A DNA stretch of 64,000 nt from Adenophora triphylla var. japonica. Lineage: Eukaryota > Streptophyta > Magnoliopsida > Asterales > Campanulaceae. Positions 54,787 through 64,000 of this stretch are shown piece by piece. The translations under genes and the position numbers were made by a program. Below the pieces are notes generated by a model that did not search any database, was not told where the DNA came from, and saw only the letters and a program-made list of their open reading frames with translations. The stretch spans positions 62,001-126,000 of the forward strand of contig JAFEMH010004888.1 of assembly GCA_022495995.1 (NCBI GenBank). The letters are read 5' to 3'. The number at the start of each line of letters is the position of its first letter. Within the stretch, counting starts at the first letter, position 1.

Positions 54787-54989
54787 TGATAAAAATATTA
54801 CTGATATGGACTCTTCTTCACCTCATTGATATGGACTCTTCTCCTAGCTTTCCTTATTCATGTATAACTCTATATATTTATTTGTAATCCTTTCCTATAT
54901 TTTAGTTCTTATCCTCCAAGATAGTTTTGTATATATACCTTGTATTACATCAATAAGAAATCACTTCTTTCAAATATTATACTTCTATA
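54787..54989 (+). repeat. 3' LTR of copia-3
   Basis: 203 bp, TGATAAAAATATTACTGATA to ATACTTCTATA, with about a dozen differences from the 5' LTR, so this insertion is older than the gag-only element. Confidence 0.9.
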
Positions 54990-54993
54990 TATA

Positions 54994-55253
54994 CTCCCTC
55001 CGTCTCATAAAACCTTATCCGGTTACTACGAACTCAGTTCAACCAAGTTCAACTTTGACCAAACTTTAATATCAATTTACTTATCATAATAAAAATCTAA
55101 AAATTGTTATCCAACAAATAACCAAATGATTTATCAATATCAATTATTAAAATTTCATTAGAATGAATAGATTGATATTAAAGTTTGGTCAAAGTTGTAC
55201 TCAGTTTACTTCGCACTATTCAAAACGGGGAAGGTTTTATGGGACGGAGGGAG
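54994..55253. mobile_element. Stowaway MITE inserted in the copia-3 target duplication
   Basis: CTCCCTCCGTCTCATAAAAC and GGTTTTATGGGACGGAGGGAG are inverted ends with TA on both sides (54992-54993 and 55254-55255). AAGTTTGGTCAAAGTTG-type subterminal repeats form a partial hairpin. 260 bp, non-coding. Confidence 0.92.
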
Positions 55254-55398
55254 TATATCATATCAATACATGGTGGCTTCTCCACGCTCTCATCGTTCTA
55301 AATAATTATCCCTTTTTTTTCAAAATATAATATAATTCTCAAGGATTAGAAATATTCCTAAGAATCCCTAAGCATTAAAATATAAATATTTATGAATA

Positions 55399-55944
55399 GG
55401 CCAATCAGACTTTTAAACCCTTGTACTATTATGAAGCTGCGATTTTAACCATCGTTGTTTATTTTTGGCAATTTTAACCATCCTTCTAATATTATGCAAT
55501 CATATTAACCTTATTCCCAAACTCCGTTAAAAAAATCTAACTTTCGTTAAATAATTTAACAAAACATAACAAGATTATAACCTAGATGATGACTTGATTA
55601 TAATTTTATGCATGTATCGCGGACATATATTTACTCCGTTAAAAAAAGCCCCTAGTTTCTCACTCTATGTTGCGCTCTTATCGTTTTTAGGGCTTTTTTT
55701 TCCTCCTCCGTAAATATATGTCCGCGATACATGCATAAAATTATAACCAAGTCATCATCTAGGTTATAATCTTGTTATGTTTTGTTAAATTATTAAACGA
55801 AAGTTAGATTTTTTAACGGAGTTTGGGAATAAGGTTAATATGACTGCGTAATATTAGAAGGGTGGTTAAAATTGCGAAAAAAAAACAACGATGGTTAAAA
55901 CAGCAGCTTCATAATAGTACAAGGGTTTAAAAGTCTGATTGGCC
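55399..55944. mobile_element. fold-back MITE with 9-bp duplication (Mutator-like), first
   Basis: The inverted arms of about 260 bp begin GGCCAATCAGACTTTTAAAC and end AAGTCTGATTGGCC, flanked by a perfect 9-bp TTATGAATA (55390-55398 and 55945-55953). Arms match over nearly their whole length, e.g. GTATCGCGGACATATATTTA on the left against TAAATATATGTCCGCGATAC on the right, around a short centre near 55670. No coding sequence is present. Confidence 0.92.
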
Positions 55945-56189
55945 TTATGAATATATTAGTAGCTCCCAAAGTAAATTTGTCGGCAGAGACAAAAATAATT
56001 GTTCTTGTTCTTCATTGATATTTATAAAGTAGAAAGTGATATTAAAAAAGGGGCTTTACTAAATTAATAACTATGATTTAAATCAAGCCAATAGAAACTT
56101 AGTTCTTTATTCCTCTTAACTTTACTTAGGTCGTAATAAAAGTCACATTCGATTTAACAAAGTTTTAAAAAGTAGTATGTTTTATTAAT

Positions 56190-57136
56190 GGGTTAATTAC
56201 AAATTAGGGCCTGAATTCTCACATGAGGTCCCCAAGAGGGGCCTGACCTTTTTTTTAGCGATTTAGGGCCTGAATTCACATTTTTTGATCAAATCAGGGC
56301 TTTTTGACATTTTCATCCAAATAATCCGTTAAGTTAAAGAATAGGTAACGAAGGGACTAGTTTGTAATGATTATTAGTTTTAAGAGGTCAAATGCAAAGT
56401 TTAAATATAAAGTGTTCAAAATTAATTTCTTTTTCCAAAATAATTAATTTTATCTTATTCTAAAATAATTAATATCCGGAATAAATATATGTTTTTTAAT
56501 TTTTATATTAAAAAAATAAAAATATTATTTTTTTTGTTAAAAAATAATTGATGTTCGTATACTAGTTTTTAAAAATAAGAAAACCTTTAAATGTATTAAA
56601 AATGAAAATTTTAATTATTTAATATAATGTTAATATATTACGAACATTAACTATTTTTTAACATAATAATAAAAAATAAATTAATTTTATTTTGTGACAT
56701 AAAAAGTAAAAAAATATTTTTTCAAAATATTAATAATTAATATAATGTTAATTATTTTGGGAAAAGAAATAAATATTATTATTTAAAAAAAATAATATTT
56801 TATTTTTTTAATATAAAAATTAAAAAAACATATATTTAATCCGGATATTAATTATTTTAGAATTAAGATAATATTAATTATTTTGGGAAAATAAATAAAT
56901 TTTGAACACTTTATATTTAAACTTTGCATTTGACCCCTTAAAACTAATAATCATTACAAACTAGTCCCTTCGTTACCTATTATTTAACTTAACGGATTAT
57001 TTGGATGGAAATCGTCAAAAAAACCCTGATTTGATAAAAAAATGTGAAGTCAGGCCCTAAATCGCTAAAAAAAAAAAAGTCAGGCCCCTCTTGGGGACAT
57101 CATGTGAGACTTCAGGCCCTAATTTGTAATTAACCC
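56190..57136. mobile_element. fold-back MITE with 9-bp duplication (Mutator-like), second
   Basis: The inverted arms start GGGTTAATTACAAATTAGGG and end CCCTAATTTGTAATTAACCC, flanked by a perfect 9-bp TTTATTAAT (56181-56189 and 57137-57145). Arms pair for at least 270 bp (CCCCAAGAGGGGCCTGAC, AATAATCCGTTAAGTTAA) and the AT-rich interior is largely palindromic too. Non-coding. Confidence 0.92.
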
Positions 57137-57550
57137 TTTATTAATTTGTACAATGTTAAATTTGTACTAAATTTATTTACTAATTTAAAAACTCAATATT
57201 TATTTTGAGACAATCAAATGAAAAATACGACATTTATTATTAAACAAAAAGAGTATATAAATTACTCAATTCCATCCCATAATGCAGATTTTTTTTTTTA
57301 AATAATTCATTTTTAAAATAATAATTCCCAAAATAACCACCCTTTCAAACTATTGACTAGAATGTTTCTTTTTTTGAAACTCGCTACTTCGTGTAGCAAT
57401 TTTAAAAAAAAAATCGCTTAAACTCGCTAATTCGTGTAGTGAGTTTAATAATTTTTTTTTTTTTTTTACGTAAACAATTTCGAGAATTTCACGGGTTTAT
57501 TAAAATTTTAAATTCGCTATTGTGAATAGCGAGTTTAGATTAATTAAATA

Positions 57551-57834
57551 CTCCCTCCGTCCCATTAGTATTAGCACAAACACTGTTTGCGCGGGAATTA
57601 AGGAATATGATATTTTAATAAAATGTTGTGAGTGTAAAAGAATGAGTGGAGAGAGAATGAGTGGAGGGTGTAATAAATTATAATGGTGTTGTGAGTATTA
57701 AAATAATGTAGGAGAGAGAATGAGTGGGGTTGGGTGAATATTTTATTAATATAAAGTTTCCTTTTTGGGAGTGTGCGGATATTAGCGGGACGCCCAAAAA
57801 GGAAAGTGTGCTAATATTAGCGGGACGGAGGGAG
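57551..57834. mobile_element. Stowaway MITE nested in the PMD element's left TIR
   Basis: The inverted ends CTCCCTCCGTCCCATTAGTA and GCTAATATTAGCGGGACGG-AGGGAG have TA at 57549-57550 and 57835-57836. The absence of this block from the right TIR shows it inserted later. Confidence 0.92.
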
Positions 57835-58071
57835 TATATTTTTAGATTAAATTAAACTCGCTAATAGCAATAGCGAATTTAAATTCGCTAGTATAATTAG
57901 CGAATTTACTGTAAACTTTAACCAGCCAAATAAAGTCAGTTTACAGCCAAACTTTATAAAAAAGTAGTATCAAAAATCTGTGAAAAACAAACACATTTAA
58001 TATGTACCAACCGAACACATTTCAACACCCTTGACAAACAAACACATTCAACAACACGTAAATAGAACAAA

Positions 58072-60219
58072 ACTAGCAACAAACCCGTGCGATGCACGAC
58101 GATTATATATAGCCATGCATGTATTGAAATAGTAAATCGAAAGACCAAATTGTGAATACTACTTAAACATTTCGAAATACTTTCTGAAACAAAATATTTG
58201 TAGTAGATTTAGCACTTGAAGAACTATCATCTCCACTGACAACAGTTTTTCCACAAAATAGTGTTTCACTTCTACTCAAATCAATACTTTTCAATATATA
58301 TTTCAATAAAAAATAAAGAAAATTCACATAGTAGGCTATTCTCTTCGAAAGTATGTATGCACACCTTTTTAAATCTCTAAAATGAATATTCAATAATTTT
58401 TCAAATTTGTTATTTAATTAAGAGAAAATCTAATTTTTTTATAATTATTTTAAAATAGAAAGAGTAAAAATAAAGACTTGCTCGAAGAAATTGAAACTTA
58501 TAAAATAGAATCACATATCATCTTTTATAATTTTTTAAAACATTTTTTTACTTTCTTTTTAACCAACCTTTTTCTCTCTCCCCTATACTAATTGGGTAAT
58601 AGTAAGGACACAAAATAATTACAAAAATTTGCTTACAAAATCGTAAATGTAATAATTTTATTATTGTTTTTAATTAGAGTGTATTGAGTCCATTATAGAT
58701 GCTATCATAAATATTGTCAATTAATTTCGTTAGCAAGATTTTGTGGACAACTTTCAATCCGCCACTCAAAAATTCCAAATCAGCTTCAAATAAATTATCT
58801 TCACATTTAATGATACTTTTTACTTTCAACACAAAGAGAAATTAACTTCTTCCTCATAGTCAGCCCATCACCCCTAAATTATGTCTATAAACAAAAAAAA
58901 AATAGAGTCATGGCCCTATCCCCCTATTTAGTTTTCTCGGTTTATCAATTTTCACATTAAAAATATAACTTTTTACTTAAAAATATTATTTATATTAGTA
59001 ACCATTTAAAAAAATTAATATACCATTTTAAAATTATTATTCTATATTTAAATTTTATTTAATTTTATGATAACAAAACATTGAATGAAGTAACAAAATA
59101 AAAAAAAACGAAATACTCTATTTCTATAAAAAAAAATATGTCATCATAAATTAAAAAATAATGATCAAGTAATAAAAAATTTTAGTTTTTAAACAAAGTA
59201 GCTAAAAATCGTTAAAAAAAACACAAAACAAAGTATTTGATTAATTAATGAAAAAGAAAAAAAAATGCACATTTTCAAAAATTTTCAAAGAGTGAGTAGT
59301 ATAAATCATTTTTCCACTTTTTCTCTACCCATGTTCCAAAACTATTTGCTAAAATCATGTGTTGAATCAATTTCCATTTTTAGCCCCTTGATATTGATAT
59401 TTTTGGGTTTCAACTTGCCAAATTTAGGAACGACTTTGCTTTAATATATTTATAGATTACTATATAACATAATAAATTTATTTTTTAAATAAAAAGTACC
59501 CAATTTTTGCCTCTAAAACTTCCCTACTATATTATCTCCACATTCTTCAATTTCTTATTTTTTAAAAAAATAAAATTTTCTTCTTTTTTTGACAAAAGTA
59601 AAATTAAAAAAAATGTCTAACTAATGATTATCTATCTCGAAAACATAAGAAAATTAGTTATAATATAAATATATATTCTTAAATTTTAGACTAAAAGTGA
59701 AAAAAACAAATTAAATATTCACATCTAAATTTAAAAATTATCGTTAATACAAAAAAAAAACTGTTTTTTAATTAATAATTAGAAAACAATAAATTTAGTC
59801 TAAAATTTAAGAATATATATTTAGATTATAACTGTTTAATGAGTTTATTAGACTAAAAATGAGGTATTTTTTTTAATTTTTCTGAATTAAAAACAATAAA
59901 TTTTAAAGCTCATTAAACAATTATTTTTTAAAGAAATAATTAAAAAACGTTCAAATATTGCAACCTAGTATAGACACCTAGTGTTGATTAATTAATGAAA
60001 AAGAAAAAAATTGCGCATTTTCAAAAGTTTTTTAAAGAGTGTGAGTAATATAGATTAATTTTCCCCTTTTTCTCTACCCATGTTTCAAAATTATTTGCCA
60101 AAATCATTTGCTAAAAACCATGTGTTGAATCAATTTCCATTTTTAGACCCTTGATAGTGACATTTTTGGGCTCAACCTTGCCAAATTTAGGAACGACTTT
60201 GATTTAATATATTTATAGA
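58072..60219 (-). mobile_element. non-autonomous Helitron nested in the PMD element
   Basis: On the minus strand it starts TCTATAAATATATTAAATCA at 60219 after host A and ends with hairpin CGTGCATCGCACG, then GGTTTGTTG and CTAGT, before host T at 58071. A-T insertion, TC start and CTRRT end fit Helitrons. A second 5' terminus (TCTATAAATATATTAAAGCA) lies at 59456, and about 230 bp downstream of each is similar (59235-59456 against 59983-60219). No Rep/helicase gene is seen. Confidence 0.7.
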
Positions 60220-60390
60220 TATTATTAAATAATCACAACCCAGTCACACAGGAAATGTCTCAAATGTTCATTTAGGGATCATTTTTTTCCTACACTTATA
60301 TGTTTTTCCTTTATCAAAATATATTCGCTCAACTTGCGTAAGACACTCACCTTGTGTATCGTGGGCTCGTGTGATATGATGTGACTCACC

Positions 60391-62467
60391 TTATATCTCG
60401 ATCGTTGTTTGAGTCTCGGGAGGTACATCTGTCTGTAATGGAGTCTCGGGAGGTGCATCTGTTTGAGTCTCTACCCGAGCTTCCTGGTCCTGCTCCGAAT
60501 GTCGCTCTTGGCCCTCCTCTTTCTCATCCACTAAATGTTGAGGTTGCATCTATGGCACTCTCTGCACGCGACAACGTTGAGGCCGTGGTTGTCTGTGTCG
60601 AACAGCCTGTACGCGATCAATTGGTGACGGGGGTGCTCGAGCATCAAGCCGCTGTTGATGTCATATATGCGTAAGAGAAGATATAATGAGATGCCTCATT
60701 TGAAGCCTAGAGTTATCCACCTCAAACTCCTGGGCGATGCTTCCCTCGTTAATGTCATGCATGCGTTGTAAGTTTTGCACCTGTTAACATCAACAGGGCA
60801 AGAATGTTACTAACTTATTAATAAAATCAATAAAACCTAATATTAAAAGGTTTTAAAAATTATATTCACTTGCCAAACCCTCGAAGACACTGGCATGTGA
60901 TCTGTATCCCTGTATCCTCTACATGAATCAGGTTCACAATTAATGTACGTGTGATCTTTTTGAACCAAATCATGTATGGATGGGCGTAATCCATCACCTC
61001 CTCACCCAACACACCATTCACCACGCTCTGAGCTCGTGCATTCCATAATGATATGTACTCACTATGTTTTGAATCCCAAGCAACATATCCTCTACCTCGG
61101 CGATCAATACTATGCAAATCTTTTTGTGTGTCACATGGATCGGGGACCGACTGTAACATGCCAAATTGTCTCATAACTCGAGCAGATAGGTGCCATTCTA
61201 CCCTGTCAAAGCAGATAAGAGGTGCCCTCGTCCTTCATACGGCTTGTCCCTGCCTGCAATAATCTGTAACAACTCGATCTATATATGGCTGCCAAATAAT
61301 CTAATCCTCGGTGAGAGACGCTAGTTGATCCCTATAGGCACGTAAGTTATGTGCGTTAACATGCAAATACGATAGGGACCCAGTCCACCTGAAAAGATTA
61401 AAAAATACAATTTAAACAAATCTAGATAAATGTAATATAATTTAAACAAATCAGGTAAATACAATAGAATTGACACAAATCAGAGTGGTTGTAAACACCT
61501 ACACCCCAATGGACTGTCGTGTAAGTTCGGTTGCACATCATGATCTCCCCTAACCACTATTGGTTATGTGTGCAAAAACCTCTCGCATTCCCAAATCTAT
61601 TTGTATTATAAACAAATCATATAAATACAATATAATTTAAAAACATACATAAAACCAAACATATATCTAAAAAGATAATTATCTTACCTGCATAATAGAG
61701 AGAAATTCACTACAGTTACCGGTACCGGGCAAAGTCGCAGTACACATTTCCCGATAAAGAAAGGCCAAAGCAATACTACCCAACTATAATCATATATCAT
61801 CTCGATATCTCTAAGCAGTGGGATATACATCAACTTCACCTTATTACTAGTGCGATCAGGCATCACAATCGACCCGAGGGCTGCCAATATGTACGCACGT
61901 GTATACCTAATGACCAAATCCTGTGTCGTATCTTCTGGAAGCCGACCAAAATGGGGAAACTAACTTAGAAGACACTTAAGCTTCAACAACCCTGCTTCTA
62001 TCTCACTCTCCGGTGGTCTAACACCTAGTAACTTCTGACATAAGTCGCACAAACCCTTAAGCTACCTCGTGGTGTCAGAACCAGTAACAGGAAGTCCATC
62101 AATCGGTAACCCTGACAACATACCCATATCCTCTAAACTAACGGTCATTTCACCGATAGGAAAGTGAAAACTATGGGTTTCCTGACGCCATCGCTCAACC
62201 AACGCTGTAAGCAAACCCTAATCATACGTGATTTCCCTAACTTGTAAACCCCGTAAAATCCTGCTACTACTAGTCTCTCCTGGATCCTCACGTCCAACAC
62301 TTCCGGCAGAGTCGAATCACGACGAAAATATTACTTCTCAACATGTCTTCCGGCCAAGATGTATTCAGTTCGATACTTATCCTGTAATCTCAAAACATCT
62401 CGTTGCAAAGGACCCAGATCGACAAACGGCTCAAGAAGCTCTCCATGTTGATGTTCTACATTCATCT
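60391..62467 (-). pseudogene. plant mobile domain (PMD, MAIN/MAIL1-like) gene, decayed
   Basis: PMD proteins occur in plant transposons and as host genes (MAIN, MAIL1) tied to transcription and silencing of transposons; their biochemical activity is unknown. ATG at 62467 opens MNVEHQHGELLEPF, then VVAGFYGVYKLGKS, the hallmark WRQETHSFHFPIGEMTVSLE and LSGLPIDGLPVTG (about 62090-62190), then RYTRAYILAALGSIVMPD and YIPLLRDIEMIYDYSW (61750-61910). A GT-AG intron (61687-61389) leads to LSYLHVNAHNLRAYRDQLAS and RVMRQFGMLQSVPDPC (about 61130-61390). A probable second intron (about 60865-60781) leads to a charged C-terminal tail ending at TAA 60391. At least five in-frame stops (e.g. near 62338, 62065, 61973, 61305) make it a pseudogene. 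Confidence 0.85.
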
Positions 62468-62479
62468 GTAACACAATAG

Positions 62480-62934
62480 ATAAAATAGATCAAATTTAAA
62501 ACACAGATTTAACAAAAATGATGACTGAACTAACAAAAAACATAACTGAACTAACGAAAAATCTAACTTAACTAACGAAAAACCTAACTAAACTAACAAA
62601 AATACTAATTTAATCAACAATACCATAGAAATCAAGAAAAACTAATTAAGTAAAAAGAATAACTCATAAATCAATCAATTTGAAAACGCTAGGTTGAATA
62701 TATTTCAAAAACTCCCAAATCAATCATTTCGAAAATCATAGGCTGAAATAATGCTAAATTGATTCGGAATATTGGAGGGAGTATGAAATCAAGGACTTAC
62801 ACTAGCGAATTTGAAGTCGTTATTGCAAATCACGAGTTCTGCTCTCTCTGTTCTTCGCCATTCCCAGTTTCTCTCTCTCTGTGTCGTTTGTTTGGGTGTG
62901 TTGTTTGAATTGTGTGTGTGTTATTCTAAAAAAA
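62480..62934. other. non-coding 5' part of the PMD element
   Basis: Upstream of the PMD gene on the minus strand. It includes AACTAACNAAAAA short repeats (62525-62605) and a CTCTCTCT-type leader near 62870. No other gene is seen. Confidence 0.5.
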
Positions 62935-63301
62935 GGTTCTCTAAATTCGCTATTGCCATTAGCGAATTTTTAAGTAAACTCGCTAGTACAAGTAGCGAGT
63001 TTACCTCTCCATTTAAACTAATTACAACCTTAATTAACTAATAGAAAACTCGCTATTCACAGTAGCGAATTTAAATTTTAATAAAATTACGCAAAATTCT
63101 CGAAATTGTTTACGTAAAAAAAAAAAAAAAACTGAACTCGCTACACGAAGTAGCGAGTTTAAGCAAATTATTTTTTAAAACACTACACAAAGTAGCAAGT
63201 TTCAAAAAAATAGACATTCTAGTCAATAATTTGAAAGAGTGGTTATTTTGGAAATTATTATTTTAAAAATGAATTATTTCAGAAAAAAATCCCATAATGC
63301 A

Positions 63302-63549
63302 TGTTATGTTGTAGTAAATTTATCAAACATAAATATGTTTTACATATTAATATATACTCTCTTCCTTCTCAAAAATATAATTTTTTTAATAAAAATAATA
63401 ATTTAACTTTTTAAACTTTGATCAAAATTTTATAGAAATATTAATTTATTTAATTAATTCTAAAATTTATTATTGTGACATGATTAATAAATAATAATAC
63501 TATCAATAGTTATTTTTTTATTTCATAATAATTACTGACTTTTTATATA
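63302..63549. other. AT-rich DNA
   Basis: No feature recognised. Confidence 0.5.
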
Positions 63550-63825
63550 CTCCCTCCGTCCCACTCAATTGTTCATACTTTTTTCAAATCACGCAAATTA
63601 AGAAAAAAGGTAAGTGAAAAAAATGTTGTGAGTGTAAAAGTAAAATAGGAGAGAGAATGAGTGTAGAAAATAGTAAATTTAAAAGTGTTGTGAGTATAAT
63701 AGTGAAATAAGAGAGAGAATTAGTGGATCAAATAGTAAAGATTCTTTGTCATTTCAGGAAAAGTGAAGCTTTTAACGGGACATCCATTTTGACAAAAAGT
63801 GAAGCTTGAAATGGGACGGAGAAAG
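63550..63825. mobile_element. Stowaway MITE
   Basis: CTCCCTCCGTCCCACTCAAT and GCTTGAAATGGGACGGAGAAAG are inverted ends with TA on both sides (63548-63549 and 63826-63827). 276 bp, non-coding, with the GTTGTGAGTGTAAAAGTAAA interior shared by other Stowaways here. Confidence 0.9.
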
Positions 63826-63827
63826 TA

Positions 63828-64000
63828 TTATTGATCAAATTTAATTAAGCTGACAAAAAAAAAAAGTTAAATTTTTTAGACGGATAAAGAATTATACGTA
63901 AAAGATGAATATATTTTTTTTATTTTTCTTTTAATGGGTTTATTATAAGGTGTACTGTATTTGTTTATTAAGATTCATGCACGTGTACACTTTAAGAATC
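63828..64000. other. AT-rich end of window
   Basis: No feature recognised. Confidence 0.5.

Larger units (their letters stand above)
50213..54989 (+). mobile_element. copia-3: full-length Ty1-copia element
   Basis: Short LTRs (50213-50417 and 54787-54989) are followed on the left by an exact TGGTATCAGAGC initiator-methionine tRNA primer-binding site (50418-50429). GTGGGGGCA precedes the 3' LTR. The target duplication TATAT (50208-50212) is matched on the right once the Stowaway at 54994-55253 is removed. Gag to RNase H are all present but broken by stops and frame changes. The family differs from copia-1 and copia-2. Confidence 0.92.
57287..63291 (-). mobile_element. long-TIR Mutator-like element carrying a plant mobile domain gene
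   Basis: Inverted repeats of about 350 bp (left 57287 to about 57905, interrupted by a Stowaway; right about 62935-63291) begin GATTTTTTT and share AATAATTCATTTTTAAAATA and TTTACGTAAACAATTTCGAG. A 10-bp duplication CCATAATGCA flanks them (57277-57286 and 63292-63301). The length fits Mutator-like elements (9-11 bp). The TIRs contain repeated palindromes such as CGCTACTTCGTGTAGCG. The only recognised gene is the PMD pseudogene; no MURA transposase is seen. Confidence 0.85.

Noticed and set aside
60381..60674. 97-codon plus-strand ORF
   Set aside because: It is the complement of the charged C-terminal tail of the minus-strand PMD pseudogene.
1..64000. tRNA or rRNA genes
   Set aside because: No cloverleaf with A and B boxes or conserved rRNA core was recognised; the TGGTATCAGAGC and TGGCATCAGAGC hits are retrotransposon primer-binding sites.

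Overview
The window looks like nuclear DNA of a flowering plant, probably a eudicot. It is packed with plant retrotransposons (Ty1-copia, Ty3-gypsy of the Tat type), CTCCCTCCGTCCC-type Stowaway MITEs, hAT, Mutator-like and Helitron elements, and a plant mobile domain (PMD) gene. The background is AT-rich with microsatellites, and I see no bacterial or organellar genes. No complete ordinary host gene is present. Four stretches may be host gene pieces: possible last exons at the left edge (about 1-454), a duplicated GA-rich leader-like segment (about 1930-3580), a promoter with a short first coding piece (about 20590-21072), and the first exons of a minus-strand gene cut by an LTR (31011-31427).

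Layout. 1-4147: possible gene tail, a Stowaway-like MITE with a Tourist-like MITE nested in it that carries a G-rich minisatellite, and a 0.93-kb tandem duplication. 4148-17415: a 13.3-kb Tat-lineage Ty3-gypsy element with almost identical LTRs, a broken gag-pol on the plus strand, a hairpin minisatellite, and a separate antisense spliced gene. 17416-25720: AT-rich DNA, MITEs, fold-back repeats and repeat relics. 25725-27741: truncated copia-1. 27742-31010: minus-strand LTR-like sequence with a nested hAT MITE full of GTA/GTG repeats. 31011-37167: broken host gene, second hAT MITE, two mini-Helitrons, Stowaway, and a hAT element with part of a transposase. 37328-49684: copia-2, split by a young gag-only gypsy-type element (38441-45984). 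50213-54989: copia-3. 54994-57136: Stowaway and two long fold-back Mutator-like MITEs. 57287-63291: a 6-kb long-TIR element with a decayed PMD gene, hit by a Stowaway and a Helitron. 63550-63825: Stowaway.

Target-site duplications give relative ages. The gag-only element entered copia-2 (TSD CTCCC). A Stowaway entered the TSD of copia-3. A hAT MITE entered the minus-strand LTR. The Tat element (TSD ATAAG) lies in a relic that resembles the PMD-element TIR.

Most notable: (1) three copies of a roughly 50-nt motif in the gag-only element whose three nested stems show paired base changes, as expected of a structured RNA; (2) the gag-only element itself, with an intact 443-codon gag and no pol; (3) the antisense spliced gene in the Tat element; (4) several short DNA transposons that each contain a long simple or minisatellite array.
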